64,000 nt of DNA, taken from Pseudomonas baetica. Its GTDB lineage: Bacteria; Pseudomonadota; Gammaproteobacteria; Pseudomonadales; Pseudomonadaceae. The DNA lies in the NCBI RefSeq assembly GCF_002813455.1, contig NZ_PHHE01000001.1, positions 5,204,001-5,268,000 of the forward strand, given 5' to 3'. This document shows positions 24,868 to 34,610 of this stretch, in pieces. The translations under genes and the position numbers were made by a program. The notes under the pieces are model-generated. The model did not search any database. It saw nothing but the letters and a program-made list of their open reading frames with translations, and was not told the origin of the DNA. Position 1 is the first letter of the stretch; each line of letters opens with the position of its first letter.

Positions 24868-27800
24868 ATGGCAACGCTCATCGGTACCGTCACTAAAGTC
24901 ATTGGTCAGGTTTTCGCCGTCGCTGCAGATGGCAGCAAACGCGCACTGGTTGAAGGGGATCGCCTGTTTGCCGGCGATCAACTGATCACCGGGGCCGAAG
25001 GCGCCGTCGCCGTTCATCTGCAAAATGGCCAGGAATTGACCCTGGGCCGCGACAGCAGCCTGACCATGACCGGCCAATTACTGGCCGGCCAGGCGGCGCA
25101 TGTGAACGCTGCGGAGGCCGTGACCCCGAGTGATGCGCAACTGACCGATGTCGAGCAGATCCAGAAAGCCATCGCCGCCGGTGACGACCCGACCCAATCC
25201 GCTGAAGCCACCGCCGCCGGTCCCAACGCCCCCGGCAACACCACCGGTGAGTTGGGTGGCGGGCACAGTTTTGTCTTGCTGACGGAAGTCGGTGGGCGGG
25301 TCGACCCGATCATCGGTTTCCCCACCGCCGGGTTCAACGGCATTCCCGAGTTTCCCGAAGAGCGGCGTAACGCGGTCATCGACAATGGTAACGACACGGT
25401 CGCGCCGGTTGTTCCACCGCCGCCAGTCAATAATCCGGTGACCCTCACCGGGCTTGGGGCGGCCGGTGGCGAGCTGACCCTCAACGAAGCCAATCTGCCT
25501 GACGGCTCGGCGGCCAATCCGGGGGCACTGACCCAGAGCGGCAGTTTCACGGTATCGGCCCCCGATGGTCTGAGCAGCCTGAGTGTCGGCGGCATCAACC
25601 TGATCAACGGTGGCGTGGCGGTCGGTTTTCCGCAGTCGATCACCACGCAACTGGGCAACACCCTGACCATCACCGGTTACAACCCGGCCACCGGGGTGGT
25701 CACTTACAGCTACACCCTCAATGGCAATGAAACCCACGCGGCGGGCGACGGTGGCAACAATCTGAGCGAGCAATTCACCGTAATTGCCGGCGACAGCAAT
25801 GGCGACACCGCGACCGCTACGCTGGACGTCAACATCACCGACGACGTGCCTAAAGCCTTCGACGACAGCAATGCCTCACAGGCATTGGAAACAGTGTTGA
25901 CCCTGACTGGCAATGTGCTGACCAACGACGTGCAAGGCGCCGACCGAGTGCCGACCGGCCCCGTTACGCCGGGTACATTCAACGGGACTTACGGCACGCT
26001 GGTGCTCAACGCCAACGGCACTTACACCTACACGCTGAATACCAATGACGCTGATTTCAAAGCCCTGCATGGCGGCGGCAATGGCACGGAGACATTCGCC
26101 TACACCCTCACCGATTCGGACGGTGATACCAGCACGGCGAATCTGGTTTTGCAGATTCACAACAACGACGACCCGGTGATCATCAACGGCTTGAACGTCG
26201 AGGGTGGCGAACTCACCGTTTACGAGAAAAACCTCAGCGACGGCAGCACTCCGGATGCCACCGCGCTGACCCAAAGCGGCACGTTCACCATCACCGCGCT
26301 GGATGGCGTCACCACGCTGACCGTCGGCGGTATTGCCGTGGTCACCAATGGTATCGCCGCAGGGTTCCCACAATCGGTCACCACGCCACTGGGCAGCACG
26401 CTGACCATCACTGGTTTCAACGCCACCACCGGCGTGGTCAGTTACAGCTACACCCTGGTCGACAACGAAGCCCATCCTACCGCCAGCGGCGCGAACAACC
26501 TGCCAGAGCAGTTCGCCGTGACCGTGGTGGATGACAACGGCACCACCGCCAACGCGACACTCGACGTGAACATCGTCGACGACCTGCCAAAAGCCGTGGA
26601 CGACAGCAACCCAACCACCGCTTCGGAAAGCCAGCTGACCCTGACTGGCAACGTCCTGACCAACGACGTAGAAGGCGCCGACCGCGTAACCACTGGCCCG
26701 GTCACCGCTGGCACGTTCACCGGGACTTACGGCACGCTGGTACTCAACGCCAACGGCACTTACACCTACACGCTGAACACCAGCGACGCCGACTTCAAAA
26801 ACCTGCACGGCGGCGGCAACGGCACCGAGAACTTCACCTACACCATCACCGATTCCGATGGCGACACCAGCACCGCGAATCTGGTTTTGCAGATCCACAA
26901 CAATGACGATCCGGTGATCATCAACGGCTTGGATGTGAACGGTGGCGAACTCACCGTTTACGAGAAAAACCTCAGCGACGGCAGCACACCGGATGCCACC
27001 GCGCTGACCCAAAGCGGCACGTTCACCATCACCGCGCTGGATGGCGTCACCACGCTGACCGTCGGCGGTATTGCCGTGGTCACCAATGGTATCGCCGCAG
27101 GGTTCCCGCAATCGGTCACCACACCGCTGGGCAGCACGCTGACCATCACTGGTTTCAACGCCACCACCGGCGTGGTCAGTTACAGCTACACCCTGGTCGA
27201 CAACGAAGCCCATCCTACCGCCAGCGGCGCGAACAACCTGCCAGAGCAGTTCGCCGTGACCGTGGTGGATGACAACGGCACCACCGCCAACGCGACACTC
27301 GACGTGAACATCGTCGACGACCTGCCAAAAGCCGTGGACGACAGCAACCCAACCACCGCTTCGGAAAGCCAGCTGACCCTGACTGGCAACGTCCTGACCA
27401 ACGACGTAGAAGGCGCCGACCGAGTGTCGACCGGCCCCGTTACGCCGGGTACATTCACCGGGACTTACGGCACGCTGGTACTCAACGCCAACGGCACTTA
27501 CACCTACACGCTGAACACCAGCGACGCCGACTTCAAAAACCTGCACGGCGGCGGCAACGGCACCGAGAACTTCACCTACACCATCACCGATTCCGATGGC
27601 GACACCAGCACCGCGAATCTGGTTTTGCAGATCCACAACAATGACGATCCGGTGATCATCAACGGCTTGGATGTGAACGGTGGCGAACTCACCGTTTACG
27701 AGAAAAACCTCAGCGACGGCACCAGCCCCAACACCCCGGCGCTGACCCAGAGCGGCACTTTCACCGTGACCGCCCTCGACGGCTTGCAAACCCTGACGGT

Positions 27801-30800
27801 GGGGGGCATCAATGTGGTCACTGGTGGCGTGGCCGCAGGCTTCCCGCAATCGATCGTCACGCCGCTGGGCAGTACGCTGACCATCACGGGCTACAATCCG
27901 GCGACGGGCGTGGTCAGCTACAGCTACACCCTGGTCGACAACGAAACTCATCCGAACGCTAACGGCGCCAACAGCATCACCGAGAACTTCAACGTCGTCG
28001 CCACGGACACTGACGGCAGCACCGCCAGCGGCCAGATCAACGTCAACATCGTCGATGATCTGCCGAGCGCTTATTCCGACGCGGCGTCGGTGGCGGAGGG
28101 CGGCACCGTCAGCGGCAATGTGCTGGACAACGACATCGGCGGCGCCGACGGCCCGGCCGTCACGGGCGCAGTAGTCGGCGTGCGCGCCGGCGCGGATACC
28201 TCGACCTCGGCCATCGGCGGCCTCAACAGCAACATCAACGGCACCTATGGCTACCTGACCCTCGATGCCAACGGCAACGCCGTCTATCACAGCAACCCAA
28301 ATGCGGTGAACGGGCCGGGCGCGGTGGATGTGTTCACCTACACCGTGCGCGATTCCGACGGCGATGAAAGCACCACCACCATCACCATTGATGTCGCCAA
28401 CAGCAAGCTGTACGCAACCAGCGACACCGACGTCACTGTCTTTGAGAAAGCCCTCGACCTGACCAAGGACGGCGCCGATCTGGCCCCTGGCACCGTCACC
28501 GGCAGCGACCCGACCAACACGGGCGAAACTGCGTCCGGCACGCTGGTCGGCTCGGTGACTGGCGCCGTCGGCGCGATCAGCTATGCGCTGGTCGGCAGTG
28601 CCACCGGCAACTACGGGCAGATCGTCCTCAACCCCAACGGCACCTACACCTACACGCTGACATCGCCAGCGAGCACCACGCCGCATGCCGACGACGGTGC
28701 CAATACCCTGACCGAAACCTTCACTTATCAGGCCACCGATTCACTGGGCAACGTCGTCACCAGCACCCTCGTCGTCAGCATCGTTGATGACGTGCCGAAA
28801 GCGGTGAATGACAGCAACGCCAGCAGCGCTTCGGAAACCCAACTGACGCTGACCGGCAACGTGCTGACCAACGACGTGCAAGGCGCGGACGCGGTCGCGA
28901 CCGGTCCGAATGCCGGGCCTATCACGCCTGCCACGGTCGTCGGCACTTACGGCACCTTGGTGCTGAACGCCAACGGCACTTACACCTACACCCTGGACAG
29001 CAGCGACGCCGACTTTAAAGCCCTGCACGGCGGTGGCAACGGCACTGAAACCTTCACTTACACGCTGACCGATGCCGATGGCGACACCAGCACCGCCAAC
29101 CTGGTGCTGAATATCCATAACAACGATGATCCGGTGGTGCTCAACGGTCTCGATGTGAATGGCGGCGAACTCACCGTCTACGAGAAAAACCTCAGCGACG
29201 GTACCAGCCCTGACACCCCGGCGCTGAGCCAAAGCGGCACCTTCACCGTCACCGCGCTTGATGGTCTGCAAACCCTCACCGTCGGCGGTATTGCCGTGGT
29301 CACCAATGGTGTGGCCGCAGGCTTCCCGCAATCTGTTGTTTCGCCGCTGGGCAGCACGTTCACCATCACCGGTTACAACCCGGCGACCGGCGTGGTCAGC
29401 TACAGCTATACCCTGGTGGATAACGAAACCCATCCGAATGCCAACGGCGCCAACAGCATCACCGAGAACTTCAACGTGGTGGCGACCGACACCGACGGCA
29501 GCACCGCCAGCGGTCAGATCAACGTCAACATCGTCGATGACCTGCCGACCGCCAAACCCGACACCGGCTCGGTGGCGGAGGGTGGCACGGTCAATGTCAG
29601 CGTGCTGGGCAACGACATCAGCGGTGCCGATGGCGCGGCCTCGGTGGTCGGCGTGCGCGCGGGCAGCAACACCGGCACCTCGGCCGTCGGCGGCCTCAAC
29701 AGCAACATCAACGGCGCCTACGGTTACCTGACCCTGGACGCGGCGGGCAACGCCGTTTACCACAGCAACCCGAACTCGGTCAGCCCACCGGGCGCCACCG
29801 ACACCTTCACCTACACCATCCGCGACAGCGACGGCGATGAGAGCACCACGACCCTCACCATCAATGTTGCCGACAGCAAACTCGTGGCTTCGGTCGATCA
29901 GGACGTGACGGTTTATGAAAAAGCGCTCGACCTGACCAAGGACGGCGCGGATCTGGCCCCCGGTACAGTCACCGGCAGCGACCCGAGCAACACCGGCGAA
30001 ACCGCGACCGGCACCCTGGTGGGTGCGGTTACCGGCGGCACGGGCGCGATCACCTACACCCTGGTCGGCAGCGCCACCGGCACCTATGGGCAGATCCAGC
30101 TCAACGCCGACGGCACCTATACCTACACGCTGACCTCAGCACCGAAAACTTCGCCGAACGCCAACGACGGGGCCAACACCCTGAGCGAAAGTTTTACCTA
30201 CAAAGCCACCGATGCACTGGGTAACAGCACCACCAGCACCCTCGTCGTCAATATCGTTGATGACGTGCCCAAAGCCGTGGCCTCGGATCGCTCGGTGGCG
30301 GCGGTGGAAATCGATTCCAACCTGCTGATCGTTCTCGACATCTCCGGCAGTATGGCCGACGCCTCCGGCGTGCCGGGCCTGTCGCGGCTGGCGCTGGCCA
30401 AGCAGGCGATCAGCGCCTTGCTCGACAAGTACGATGATCTGGGCGATGTGAAAGTGCAGCTCGTCACCTTCAGCAGCAACGCCACCGACCGCACCTCGGT
30501 GTGGGTGGATGTGGCCACGGCCAAAACCATTCTCGCCGGCCTCACCGCCGGCGGCGGTACCAACTACGACGCTGCCGTGGCAGTGATGCAAACTGCGTTC
30601 AACACCTCGGGCAAACTCACCGGGGCGCAGAACGTCGGCTACTTCTTCTCCGACGGCAAACCCAACGAGGGCGACATCAACGCTGCCGACGAAGCCGCGC
30701 TGAAAAACTTCCTCGATGCCAACAACATCAAGAACTACGCGATCGGTCTGGGCAGTGGCGTGAGCAACGCCAACCTCGATCCGCTGGCCTACGACGGCAT

Positions 30801-32739
30801 CAGCCACACCAACACCAACGCGGTGGTGGTCACCGATCTCAACCAGCTCAACTCGGTGCTCTCGGGCACCGTGCAAGGCGCGCCGGTCACCGGTTCGTTG
30901 CTGGGCGAGGGCGGTACTTTTGGTGCTGATGGCGGCTTCATCAAATCCATCGTGGTCGACGGCACCACGTACACCTACGATCCGAAGGCCAACGGCGGCC
31001 AAGGCTCACTGGTGCCAAGCGGCGGCGTCAACCACGGCACTTTCAACACCGTGAACAACACGCTGAGCATCGCCACCAACAACAGCGGCACGCTGCTGAT
31101 CAACCTCGATACTGGCGAATACACCTACACCTCGCAAAAAACCACCGCCGTGGTGATCACCGAGAACATCGGGTTCACCGTCAGTGACAACGACGGCGAC
31201 CTCGCCAGCTCGACGCTGACCGTGAAAGTGATCCCTAACGCGCCACCAGTGGCGGCGGACGACCACGTCATCACCAACGTGCTGTCGAGCAACATCGTCG
31301 TGCCGGGTGAACTGTTGCTGGCCAACGACACCGATCCGAACGGCGATACCCTCAACGCGACGCCAACCAGTTTCAACACCGGTTGGATCTCGAAAGCAGC
31401 GGACTTCACCGGCACCGGCGCGATCAGCTTCACCGGCACCAATGCCAACACCGCCGCCAACCAGAACCTGGCCAACGTGCGCAATGCGTTCTCGGCCAAC
31501 GCGGCAACCATGACCGCCGTGCTGGTGGTCAGCGGCTACCTCGGTGGAGTGAGCAACAGCAACGCCAACGATGAAGATCGCATCACCGTCAACCTGCGCC
31601 AGGGCGAAACCCTCAACCTGGATCACAACCTGGCGGCCGGTAACGTCAGCATGGAGTACTCGATCAACGGTGGCGCGTACATTGCGCTGGCGGACGGGCA
31701 AACCCTCACCGCGACGTCGGACGGCGTTTACCAGATCCACATCACCAACATCACCAACCCCACAGGTGGTAACGCCAACGGGTCGGAAAACTACCAGCTG
31801 ACCATGACCCTCAACTACGCCGGGGCGCATGACATCACCCCGGACTACCACGGCACCTACACCGCCAATGACAACCACGGCGGCAGCGACACCGCCGCCG
31901 TGACCATCAGCTATCAGGATGGCCACACGCTCACCGGCACAGCGGGGGATGACATTCTGGTGGCCGGCACCGGTAACAACATCATCAATGCCGGTGACGG
32001 TAACGATGTGCTCACCGCCGGTTCCGGCAACAACGAATTGCATGGCGGCGCGGGCAATGACTTGCTCTACAGCGGCCCGGGCAACGACCTGCTGGACGGC
32101 GGTACTGGTATCGACACCGCGAGCTATGCGCATGCCACCGCCGGAGTCACGGTCAATCTCGGTCTGCTCGGCGCGCAAAACACCCTTGGCGCCGGGACCG
32201 ACACCCTGACCGGCATCGAAAACCTCGTCGGTTCGAACTTCAACGACACCCTCACCGGCGACAACAATAACAACGTGATCAACGGCGGTCTGGGCAACGA
32301 CATCCTCAATGGCGGGGGCGGCGATGACCTGCTGATCGGCGGCCTGGGCAACAACACGATGACGGGCGGGGCAGGGGCCGACACCTTCCAGTGGCTCAAG
32401 GGCAACAGCGGCCACGACCTCATCACCGACTTCACCCCCGGCACTGACAAGCTCGATCTGTCGCAACTGCTGCAAGGTGAAAACGGCACCACGGCATCGC
32501 TCGACGACTACCTGCACTTCACCGTCACCGGCACAGGCGCGTCCGTGATGACCAGCATCGACGTCAGCGCCATGGCCGGCGCCACACCCAACCAGACCAT
32601 CGACCTGGCCGGCGTCAACCTGGCCAGCCACTACGGCGTAACGCCGGGCGCGGGGGGGATGATTGCCAGCGGGCATGACACAGCGACGATCATCAGCGGC
32701 ATGCTCAATGATCATTCGTTGAAGGTGGATACCGTCTGA
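24868..32739 (+). CDS. Giant RTX adhesin with LapA-type retention module (MapA/BapA-like)
   Basis: A 2623-residue surface adhesin exported by the adjacent type I system. Order: retention module from residue 1 (MATLIGTVTKVIGQVFAVAA) with the LapG-type site TAAG at 115-118; Pro linker near 180 (VVPPPPVNNP); tandem Ig/cadherin-like modules to ~1810, including two almost identical 246-residue copies (434-679, 680-925) and a related pair starting at 926 and 1420; von Willebrand A domain from ~1815 with MIDAS DISGS; more beta modules; RTX nonapeptides ~2355-2500 (GGAGNDLLYSGPGNDLLDGG); and a VC_A0849-type C-terminus (ADTFQWLKGNSGHDLITDF). The TAAG site implies outer-membrane retention through the TolC pore until a LapG-like protease, gated by c-di-GMP-sensing LapD, releases it; neither gene is in this window. 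The long N-terminal retention module and divergent TolC-ABC-HlyD set match MapA of P. fluorescens and BapA (PA1874) of P. aeruginosa. Confidence 0.93.
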   Translation: MATLIGTVTKVIGQVFAVAADGSKRALVEGDRLFAGDQLITGAEGAVAVHLQNGQELTLGRDSSLTMTGQLLAGQAAHVNAAEAVTPSDAQLTDVEQIQKAIAAGDDPTQSAEATAAGPNAPGNTTGELGGGHSFVLLTEVGGRVDPIIGFPTAGFNGIPEFPEERRNAVIDNGNDTVAPVVPPPPVNNPVTLTGLGAAGGELTLNEANLPDGSAANPGALTQSGSFTVSAPDGLSSLSVGGINLINGGVAVGFPQSITTQLGNTLTITGYNPATGVVTYSYTLNGNETHAAGDGGNNLSEQFTVIAGDSNGDTATATLDVNITDDVPKAFDDSNASQALETVLTLTGNVLTNDVQGADRVPTGPVTPGTFNGTYGTLVLNANGTYTYTLNTNDADFKALHGGGNGTETFAYTLTDSDGDTSTANLVLQIHNNDDPVIINGLNVEGGELTVYEKNLSDGSTPDATALTQSGTFTITALDGVTTLTVGGIAVVTNGIAAGFPQSVTTPLGSTLTITGFNATTGVVSYSYTLVDNEAHPTASGANNLPEQFAVTVVDDNGTTANATLDVNIVDDLPKAVDDSNPTTASESQLTLTGNVLTNDVEGADRVTTGPVTAGTFTGTYGTLVLNANGTYTYTLNTSDADFKNLHGGGNGTENFTYTITDSDGDTSTANLVLQIHNNDDPVIINGLDVNGGELTVYEKNLSDGSTPDATALTQSGTFTITALDGVTTLTVGGIAVVTNGIAAGFPQSVTTPLGSTLTITGFNATTGVVSYSYTLVDNEAHPTASGANNLPEQFAVTVVDDNGTTANATLDVNIVDDLPKAVDDSNPTTASESQLTLTGNVLTNDVEGADRVSTGPVTPGTFTGTYGTLVLNANGTYTYTLNTSDADFKNLHGGGNGTENFTYTITDSDGDTSTANLVLQIHNNDDPVIINGLDVNGGELTVYEKNLSDGTSPNTPALTQSGTFTVTALDGLQTLTVGGINVVTGGVAAGFPQSIVTPLGSTLTITGYNPATGVVSYSYTLVDNETHPNANGANSITENFNVVATDTDGSTASGQINVNIVDDLPSAYSDAASVAEGGTVSGNVLDNDIGGADGPAVTGAVVGVRAGADTSTSAIGGLNSNINGTYGYLTLDANGNAVYHSNPNAVNGPGAVDVFTYTVRDSDGDESTTTITIDVANSKLYATSDTDVTVFEKALDLTKDGADLAPGTVTGSDPTNTGETASGTLVGSVTGAVGAISYALVGSATGNYGQIVLNPNGTYTYTLTSPASTTPHADDGANTLTETFTYQATDSLGNVVTSTLVVSIVDDVPKAVNDSNASSASETQLTLTGNVLTNDVQGADAVATGPNAGPITPATVVGTYGTLVLNANGTYTYTLDSSDADFKALHGGGNGTETFTYTLTDADGDTSTANLVLNIHNNDDPVVLNGLDVNGGELTVYEKNLSDGTSPDTPALSQSGTFTVTALDGLQTLTVGGIAVVTNGVAAGFPQSVVSPLGSTFTITGYNPATGVVSYSYTLVDNETHPNANGANSITENFNVVATDTDGSTASGQINVNIVDDLPTAKPDTGSVAEGGTVNVSVLGNDISGADGAASVVGVRAGSNTGTSAVGGLNSNINGAYGYLTLDAAGNAVYHSNPNSVSPPGATDTFTYTIRDSDGDESTTTLTINVADSKLVASVDQDVTVYEKALDLTKDGADLAPGTVTGSDPSNTGETATGTLVGAVTGGTGAITYTLVGSATGTYGQIQLNADGTYTYTLTSAPKTSPNANDGANTLSESFTYKATDALGNSTTSTLVVNIVDDVPKAVASDRSVAAVEIDSNLLIVLDISGSMADASGVPGLSRLALAKQAISALLDKYDDLGDVKVQLVTFSSNATDRTSVWVDVATAKTILAGLTAGGGTNYDAAVAVMQTAFNTSGKLTGAQNVGYFFSDGKPNEGDINAADEAALKNFLDANNIKNYAIGLGSGVSNANLDPLAYDGISHTNTNAVVVTDLNQLNSVLSGTVQGAPVTGSLLGEGGTFGADGGFIKSIVVDGTTYTYDPKANGGQGSLVPSGGVNHGTFNTVNNTLSIATNNSGTLLINLDTGEYTYTSQKTTAVVITENIGFTVSDNDGDLASSTLTVKVIPNAPPVAADDHVITNVLSSNIVVPGELLLANDTDPNGDTLNATPTSFNTGWISKAADFTGTGAISFTGTNANTAANQNLANVRNAFSANAATMTAVLVVSGYLGGVSNSNANDEDRITVNLRQGETLNLDHNLAAGNVSMEYSINGGAYIALADGQTLTATSDGVYQIHITNITNPTGGNANGSENYQLTMTLNYAGAHDITPDYHGTYTANDNHGGSDTAAVTISYQDGHTLTGTAGDDILVAGTGNNIINAGDGNDVLTAGSGNNELHGGAGNDLLYSGPGNDLLDGGTGIDTASYAHATAGVTVNLGLLGAQNTLGAGTDTLTGIENLVGSNFNDTLTGDNNNNVINGGLGNDILNGGGGDDLLIGGLGNNTMTGGAGADTFQWLKGNSGHDLITDFTPGTDKLDLSQLLQGENGTTASLDDYLHFTVTGTGASVMTSIDVSAMAGATPNQTIDLAGVNLASHYGVTPGAGGMIASGHDTATIISGMLNDHSLKVDTV
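26167..27642 (+). repeat. Two tandem 738-bp near-identical repeats inside the adhesin gene
   Basis: Units start at 26167 and 26905 and a third, diverging unit at 27643, all spaced exactly 738 bp (246 codons). The first two are identical over long stretches at DNA level, including silent positions, which points to recent duplication or gene conversion. Confidence 0.92.
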
Positions 32740-32756
32740 TCAAGGCCTGAAACGAC

Positions 32757-32796
32757 AAAACCCGCCGTCCCGGTTGAACGGGACGGCGGGTTTTTT
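32757..32796 (+). terminator. Rho-independent terminator of the adhesin gene
   Basis: cccgccgtcccg / cgggacggcggg stem, preceded by AAAA and followed by six T, 18 bp after the stop codon. Confidence 0.92.
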
Positions 32797-33330
32797 CTGC
32801 CTGAAGCGATGTATCGCCTGTGAGTCAGTCTTCGCGGGCAAGCCCGCTCCCACAGGTTTGGCGGTGGGGCAAAGATTTGTGATCGACCCGGATCCCTGTG
32901 GGAGGGGGCTTGCTCCCGAATGCGTCAGCCACCACAACACATCAATAAAGGCTTGTCACTGAGGCCTGCTACTGCGGCAGTTCCAGATTATTCAGCACCC
33001 GATTCACCGCCAGCTCCCCGAGCATGATCAATTGCGCAGTGCCCAGCACGGTTCTGCGTTGCTTCTGCCTGAAGCGATGTGTCGCCTGTGAGTCAGTCTT
33101 CGCAGGCAAGCCCGCTCCCACAGGTTTGGCGGTGGGACAAAGATTTGTGATCGACCCGGATCCCTGTGGGAGGGGGCTTGCTCCCGAAGGCGTCAGCCAC
33201 CACAACACATCAATAAAGGCTTGTCACTGAGGCCTGCTACTGCGGCAGTTCCAGATTATTCAGCACCCGATTCACCGCCAGTTCCCCGAGCATGATCAAT
33301 TGCGCAGTGCCCAGCACGGTTCTGCGTTGC
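32795..33330. repeat. 268-bp tandem duplication
   Basis: Copy 1 is 32795-33062 and copy 2 is 33063-33330; I counted only five differences. Each copy has a REP doublet (for example 32834-32910) and the last 94 bp of the DUF6124 gene. The junction joins ...ctgcgttgc directly to ttctgcctg.... Confidence 0.93.
32969..33062 (-). pseudogene. Duplicated 3' fragment of the DUF6124 gene
   Basis: Copy 1 of the tandem duplication encodes only the C-terminal ~30 residues of the neighbouring DUF6124 protein (from RRTVLGTAQLIMLGELAVNR) including its stop. The upstream part was not copied, so it is a gene remnant without its own start. A longer open frame to 33208 just reads through REP DNA. Confidence 0.85.
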
Positions 33331-33596
33331 GGCGCGGGCAACAGGCGGGCGAAGTCATGGGCGATGGTCTTGGCCGACGCGAGTGTTTCGCAGGCGTCGA
33401 GCAGCAATTCCTTGTTTTTGGTGTCGGCAGTCGCGGCATACATCCCGCGGGTTTTACGGGGCGGCGGCGTGGATCCGGGCGGGCAGAGGTAATGATCGAG
33501 AGCGCGGTCGGCGGCCTCGTGGAGTTTTTTTGAATCGAGGGATTCGTAGGGGGAGGTGGCGTCGGTTTCGGGTGGGTTGGGTGTGGGTTTGATCAT
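33237..33596 (-). CDS. DUF6124 family protein
   Basis: A 119-residue cytoplasmic protein of a Pseudomonas-specific family. The N-terminus MIKPTPNPPETDATSPYESL is disordered; a helical core follows (DSKKLHEAADRALDHYL, ELLLDACETLASAKTIAHDFARLL, QLIMLGELAVNRVLNNLEL). The start at 33596 has gagc/aaggag upstream; a longer frame to 33725 runs into a structured leader and is less likely. Function unknown. Its 3' end is also present in the tandem copy at 32969. Confidence 0.82.
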   Translation of the reverse strand: MIKPTPNPPETDATSPYESLDSKKLHEAADRALDHYLCPPGSTPPPRKTRGMYAATADTKNKELLLDACETLASAKTIAHDFARLLPAPQRRTVLGTAQLIMLGELAVNRVLNNLELPQ

Positions 33597-33992
33597 GGTG
33601 AAGCTCCTTGATGAATGGAGCTGCCGACATTCGCGGTCAAACAAACAGGGTGGCAGCTGTACGCGGGTTGACCGACCGGACATCAAGGACTCCGGCACAC
33701 CCGAAGGTGTCCCACGCACAGCCACCGCGACATGATTTCAGGCAATGCCTGAACACGTGCAGGACGCTGCTGCGCCTTGATGTTGGGCGGACGGTCAAAT
33801 CCGATCACTGATTCGTCAGCGACCGCCCCACAATAGAACCCGCCCCCAAGGCGCACAAGCCGGCGGATTCTGGCGTAGCTGTAGGCAAAGACGCAAGGTT
33901 GCGTAGCCTGGAAGGCGTGTCTTCAGGTGTCTTTTAAACAACCTGAGATTGCCAGATAAATAAACCTGCCCCGGTTTTTGCTCCTAAGGCAC
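33597..33992. other. 396-bp leader/intergenic region of the DUF6124 gene
   Basis: No supported gene. On the minus strand the leader contains a small UUCG-capped hairpin (acacc-ttcg-ggtgt, near 33697-33711) and the in-frame extension of DUF6124. The segment around 33860-33915 is GC-rich with short direct repeats (ggcgtag, gcgtagcc). No tRNA fold was found. Confidence 0.4.
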
Positions 33993-34610
33993 TTAGCTCG
34001 CATAAAGGGCATCCACGAATATGTCATTGTGGTTAGTAAACTCAACCGAAATTATGTTGGCATGGCTCGAGGTATAGGAAACGTAGGCGTGTTGAAACGA
34101 GTTGGTGTAAGGCAGGGGTCTGCGAGCAATAATGTTGCCCGCTTCATCCCGGTAAATCACCGCGTCGTTTTCCTGCAACTGATGCGAGTCAATGAGGAAG
34201 CTGACGGAGGTTGCCGGGCTGGGGAATGTGAAGCGAACGCTGCCCAGCATGTTCAATGTGCGTGAGCCGAGCAGGGGCGTGTGGTGTTGCCCCGGCAAGA
34301 GGTGAGAGCTGGTGATAAAGGTAATGCCTCCCAGGTTGGTGAGAATGATGCCGCTTGGCAGTGTGTAGGGCTGGCCCGTCTGGAAGTAGATCAAAGGTGT
34401 GCTGTCGAAGTTTTCGTGTGCTGTGAATGATGGGCGGCGCACCGTATAGACGCTGTCTCGCAAATGCACAGGATTGGATGGCAGGGCTCTGTTGCTCACA
34501 CTGGTTTTAAGTGTGACGGTGGTGTTGTTCGGCAGGCTTGCCAGAGGTGCACGGGCAATGGACTGGCTCAAACCGTTAATGGTGTCGCTTGCCGTGACCA
34601 AATGGTTTGA
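33993..34610 (-). pseudogene. C-terminal fragment of the IS-interrupted Ig-like gene
   Basis: About 205 codons open from the IS edge to the stop: LTLSNHLVTASDTINGLSQS, then NNTTVTLKTSVSNRALP, GQPYTLPSGIILTNLGG, and a beta-rich end (ATSVSFLIDSHQ, YTNSFQHAYVSYTS, DIFVDALYAS). The end resembles a carbohydrate- or ligand-binding beta-sandwich. It lacks its own ribosome-binding site (the only start is a TTG near the IS) and is read in the same direction as the fragment at 35967-38632, so the two are taken as parts of one former gene. Confidence 0.75.

Noticed and set aside
25876..28686. 936-codon open frame antisense to the adhesin
   Set aside because: Product of GC-rich codon bias in a repetitive gene; it has no start signal, the repeats mirror those of the adhesin, and no domain is recognisable. 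The same holds for 31006-32715.
32969..33208. 79-codon open frame as a second DUF6124-like gene
   Set aside because: Only its last ~30 codons are gene-like; the remainder reads through REP DNA of the tandem duplication.
33597..33992. Possible riboswitch (GEMM-like pattern ggcaaag-acgcaa)
   Set aside because: The pattern lacks the conserved tetraloop/receptor and the paired P1 stem; no convincing fold could be drawn by eye.
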